From a virus: DNA of 64,000 nt. The stretch's first letter is position 1, and every line of letters begins with the position of its first letter. Of this stretch, positions 63,751 through 64,000 are shown in pieces. The notes under the pieces were generated by a model, which was not told the origin of the DNA, made no database searches, and saw only the letters and a program-made list of their open reading frames with translations. The translations under genes were made by a program, and so were the position numbers. Location: positions 1 to 64,000 of IMG/VR virus record IMGVR_UViG_3300007512_000011; one strand, written 5' to 3'.

Positions 63751-64000
63751 TTAGTTTTTCTTTTTCTTTTTTCGCTTGCTGCCAGACTTCTCTGCAATTC
63801 CCTTTGCCCACTTTTCTGCCGCTGTATAAATAAGTGCTGGATCCTGTGGGTTTACAAGAGACCCACCGTAAAATGCTGCATTTTTCTTGGCCTGGGCCAT
63901 GTATGTCTGCCGAGAAGGACTCTTTCCTTGCGGACCTGTGCCCAAAGGAGTAACTGGACCGCCGCCGATGGCGCTGGTGCCGGAGGCCTCTCCTATCTCG
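63751..64000 (-). CDS. C-terminal part of a protein continuing past the window
   Basis: An open reading frame runs from the window edge to a stop at 63751. In-frame codons extend to base 63999 without a stop, so the start lies outside. The visible residues are Gly/Ala/Pro-rich, then helical (YTAAEKWAKGIAEKSG), ending in a strongly basic KRKKKKKN tail. Function unknown. Confidence 0.6.
   Translation of the reverse strand, partial: EIGEASGTSAIGGGPVTPLGTGPQGKSPSRQTYMAQAKKNAAFYGGSLVNPQDPALIYTAAEKWAKGIAEKSGSKRKKKKKN

Overview
This 64 kb window looks like part of a large, AT-rich genome of a tailed double-stranded DNA bacteriophage. Every recognisable protein gene but one lies on the minus strand, closely packed with many ATGA, TAATG or TGATG overlaps. 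Tail-fibre, endolysin, lysis and structural-type genes sit beside a phage replisome and a large nucleotide-metabolism set. There are no ribosomal or central-metabolic genes. Two exported or lipoprotein-like products suggest a Gram-negative host. The VWA lipoprotein style recalls Bdellovibrio/Myxococcus-type bacteria, but that is only a hint. Terminase, portal, capsid, sheath, sliding clamp, GroES and GrpE are not seen here, so the genome must extend well beyond the window.

Layout from the low-coordinate end (most genes read right to left). 1-8.3 kb: tRNA-Leu, a tRNA 5'-half relic, a VWA lipoprotein, GreA, a small cytidylyltransferase, a structural protein, a secreted metallopeptidase, a methyltransferase, a histone-H1-like protein, and a sigma factor whose region 4.2 appears to lie in a separate ORF. 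8.3-12.3 kb: GroEL and conserved phage proteins. 12.3-18.5 kb: a coupled three-gene cassette whose centrepiece is a 1429-residue protein combining HIGH-type, ligase-like, Pol-beta-type and PD-(D/E)XK-like signatures, with a calcineurin-type phosphoesterase and a second Pol-beta-type nucleotidyltransferase. 18.5-27.1 kb: acidic structural or assembly proteins, a pterin-dehydratase-like protein, a lysis-type membrane cassette and an Fe/Mn superoxide dismutase homologue. 27.2-43.0 kb: dCMP deaminase, DHH phosphoesterase, thymidine kinase-like protein, sugar-nucleotide enzymes, dNMP kinase-like protein, DnaE polymerase, DnaK, DnaJ, deoxyribosyltransferase, a divergent ThyX, two dUTPase-like pyrophosphatases (one fused to a HAD phosphatase), an Fpg/Nei-type glycosylase and an MBD4-like glycosylase. 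43-55.8 kb: a J-domain-like protein, three related repeat-rich tail-fibre proteins and an endolysin. 55.8-64 kb: thioesterase, ClpP-like protease, class II ribonucleotide reductase, DnaB-type helicase, 5'-3' exonuclease, RecA and a gp32-like single-strand-binding protein.

Inferred division of labour: the phage steers transcription (sigma factor, GreA, a putative late-promoter motif around TATTTA[A/T]), folds proteins with its own Hsp70/Hsp40/Hsp60, makes and reshapes pyrimidine nucleotides, and replicates with a T4-like accessory set around a bacterial-type Pol III alpha subunit. The most promising candidates for something undescribed are the 12.3-18.5 kb multi-nucleotidyltransferase cassette, the split sigma factor, and the pyrimidine/base-excision block at 38-43 kb, where ThyX and thymidine kinase have lost normally invariant residues.
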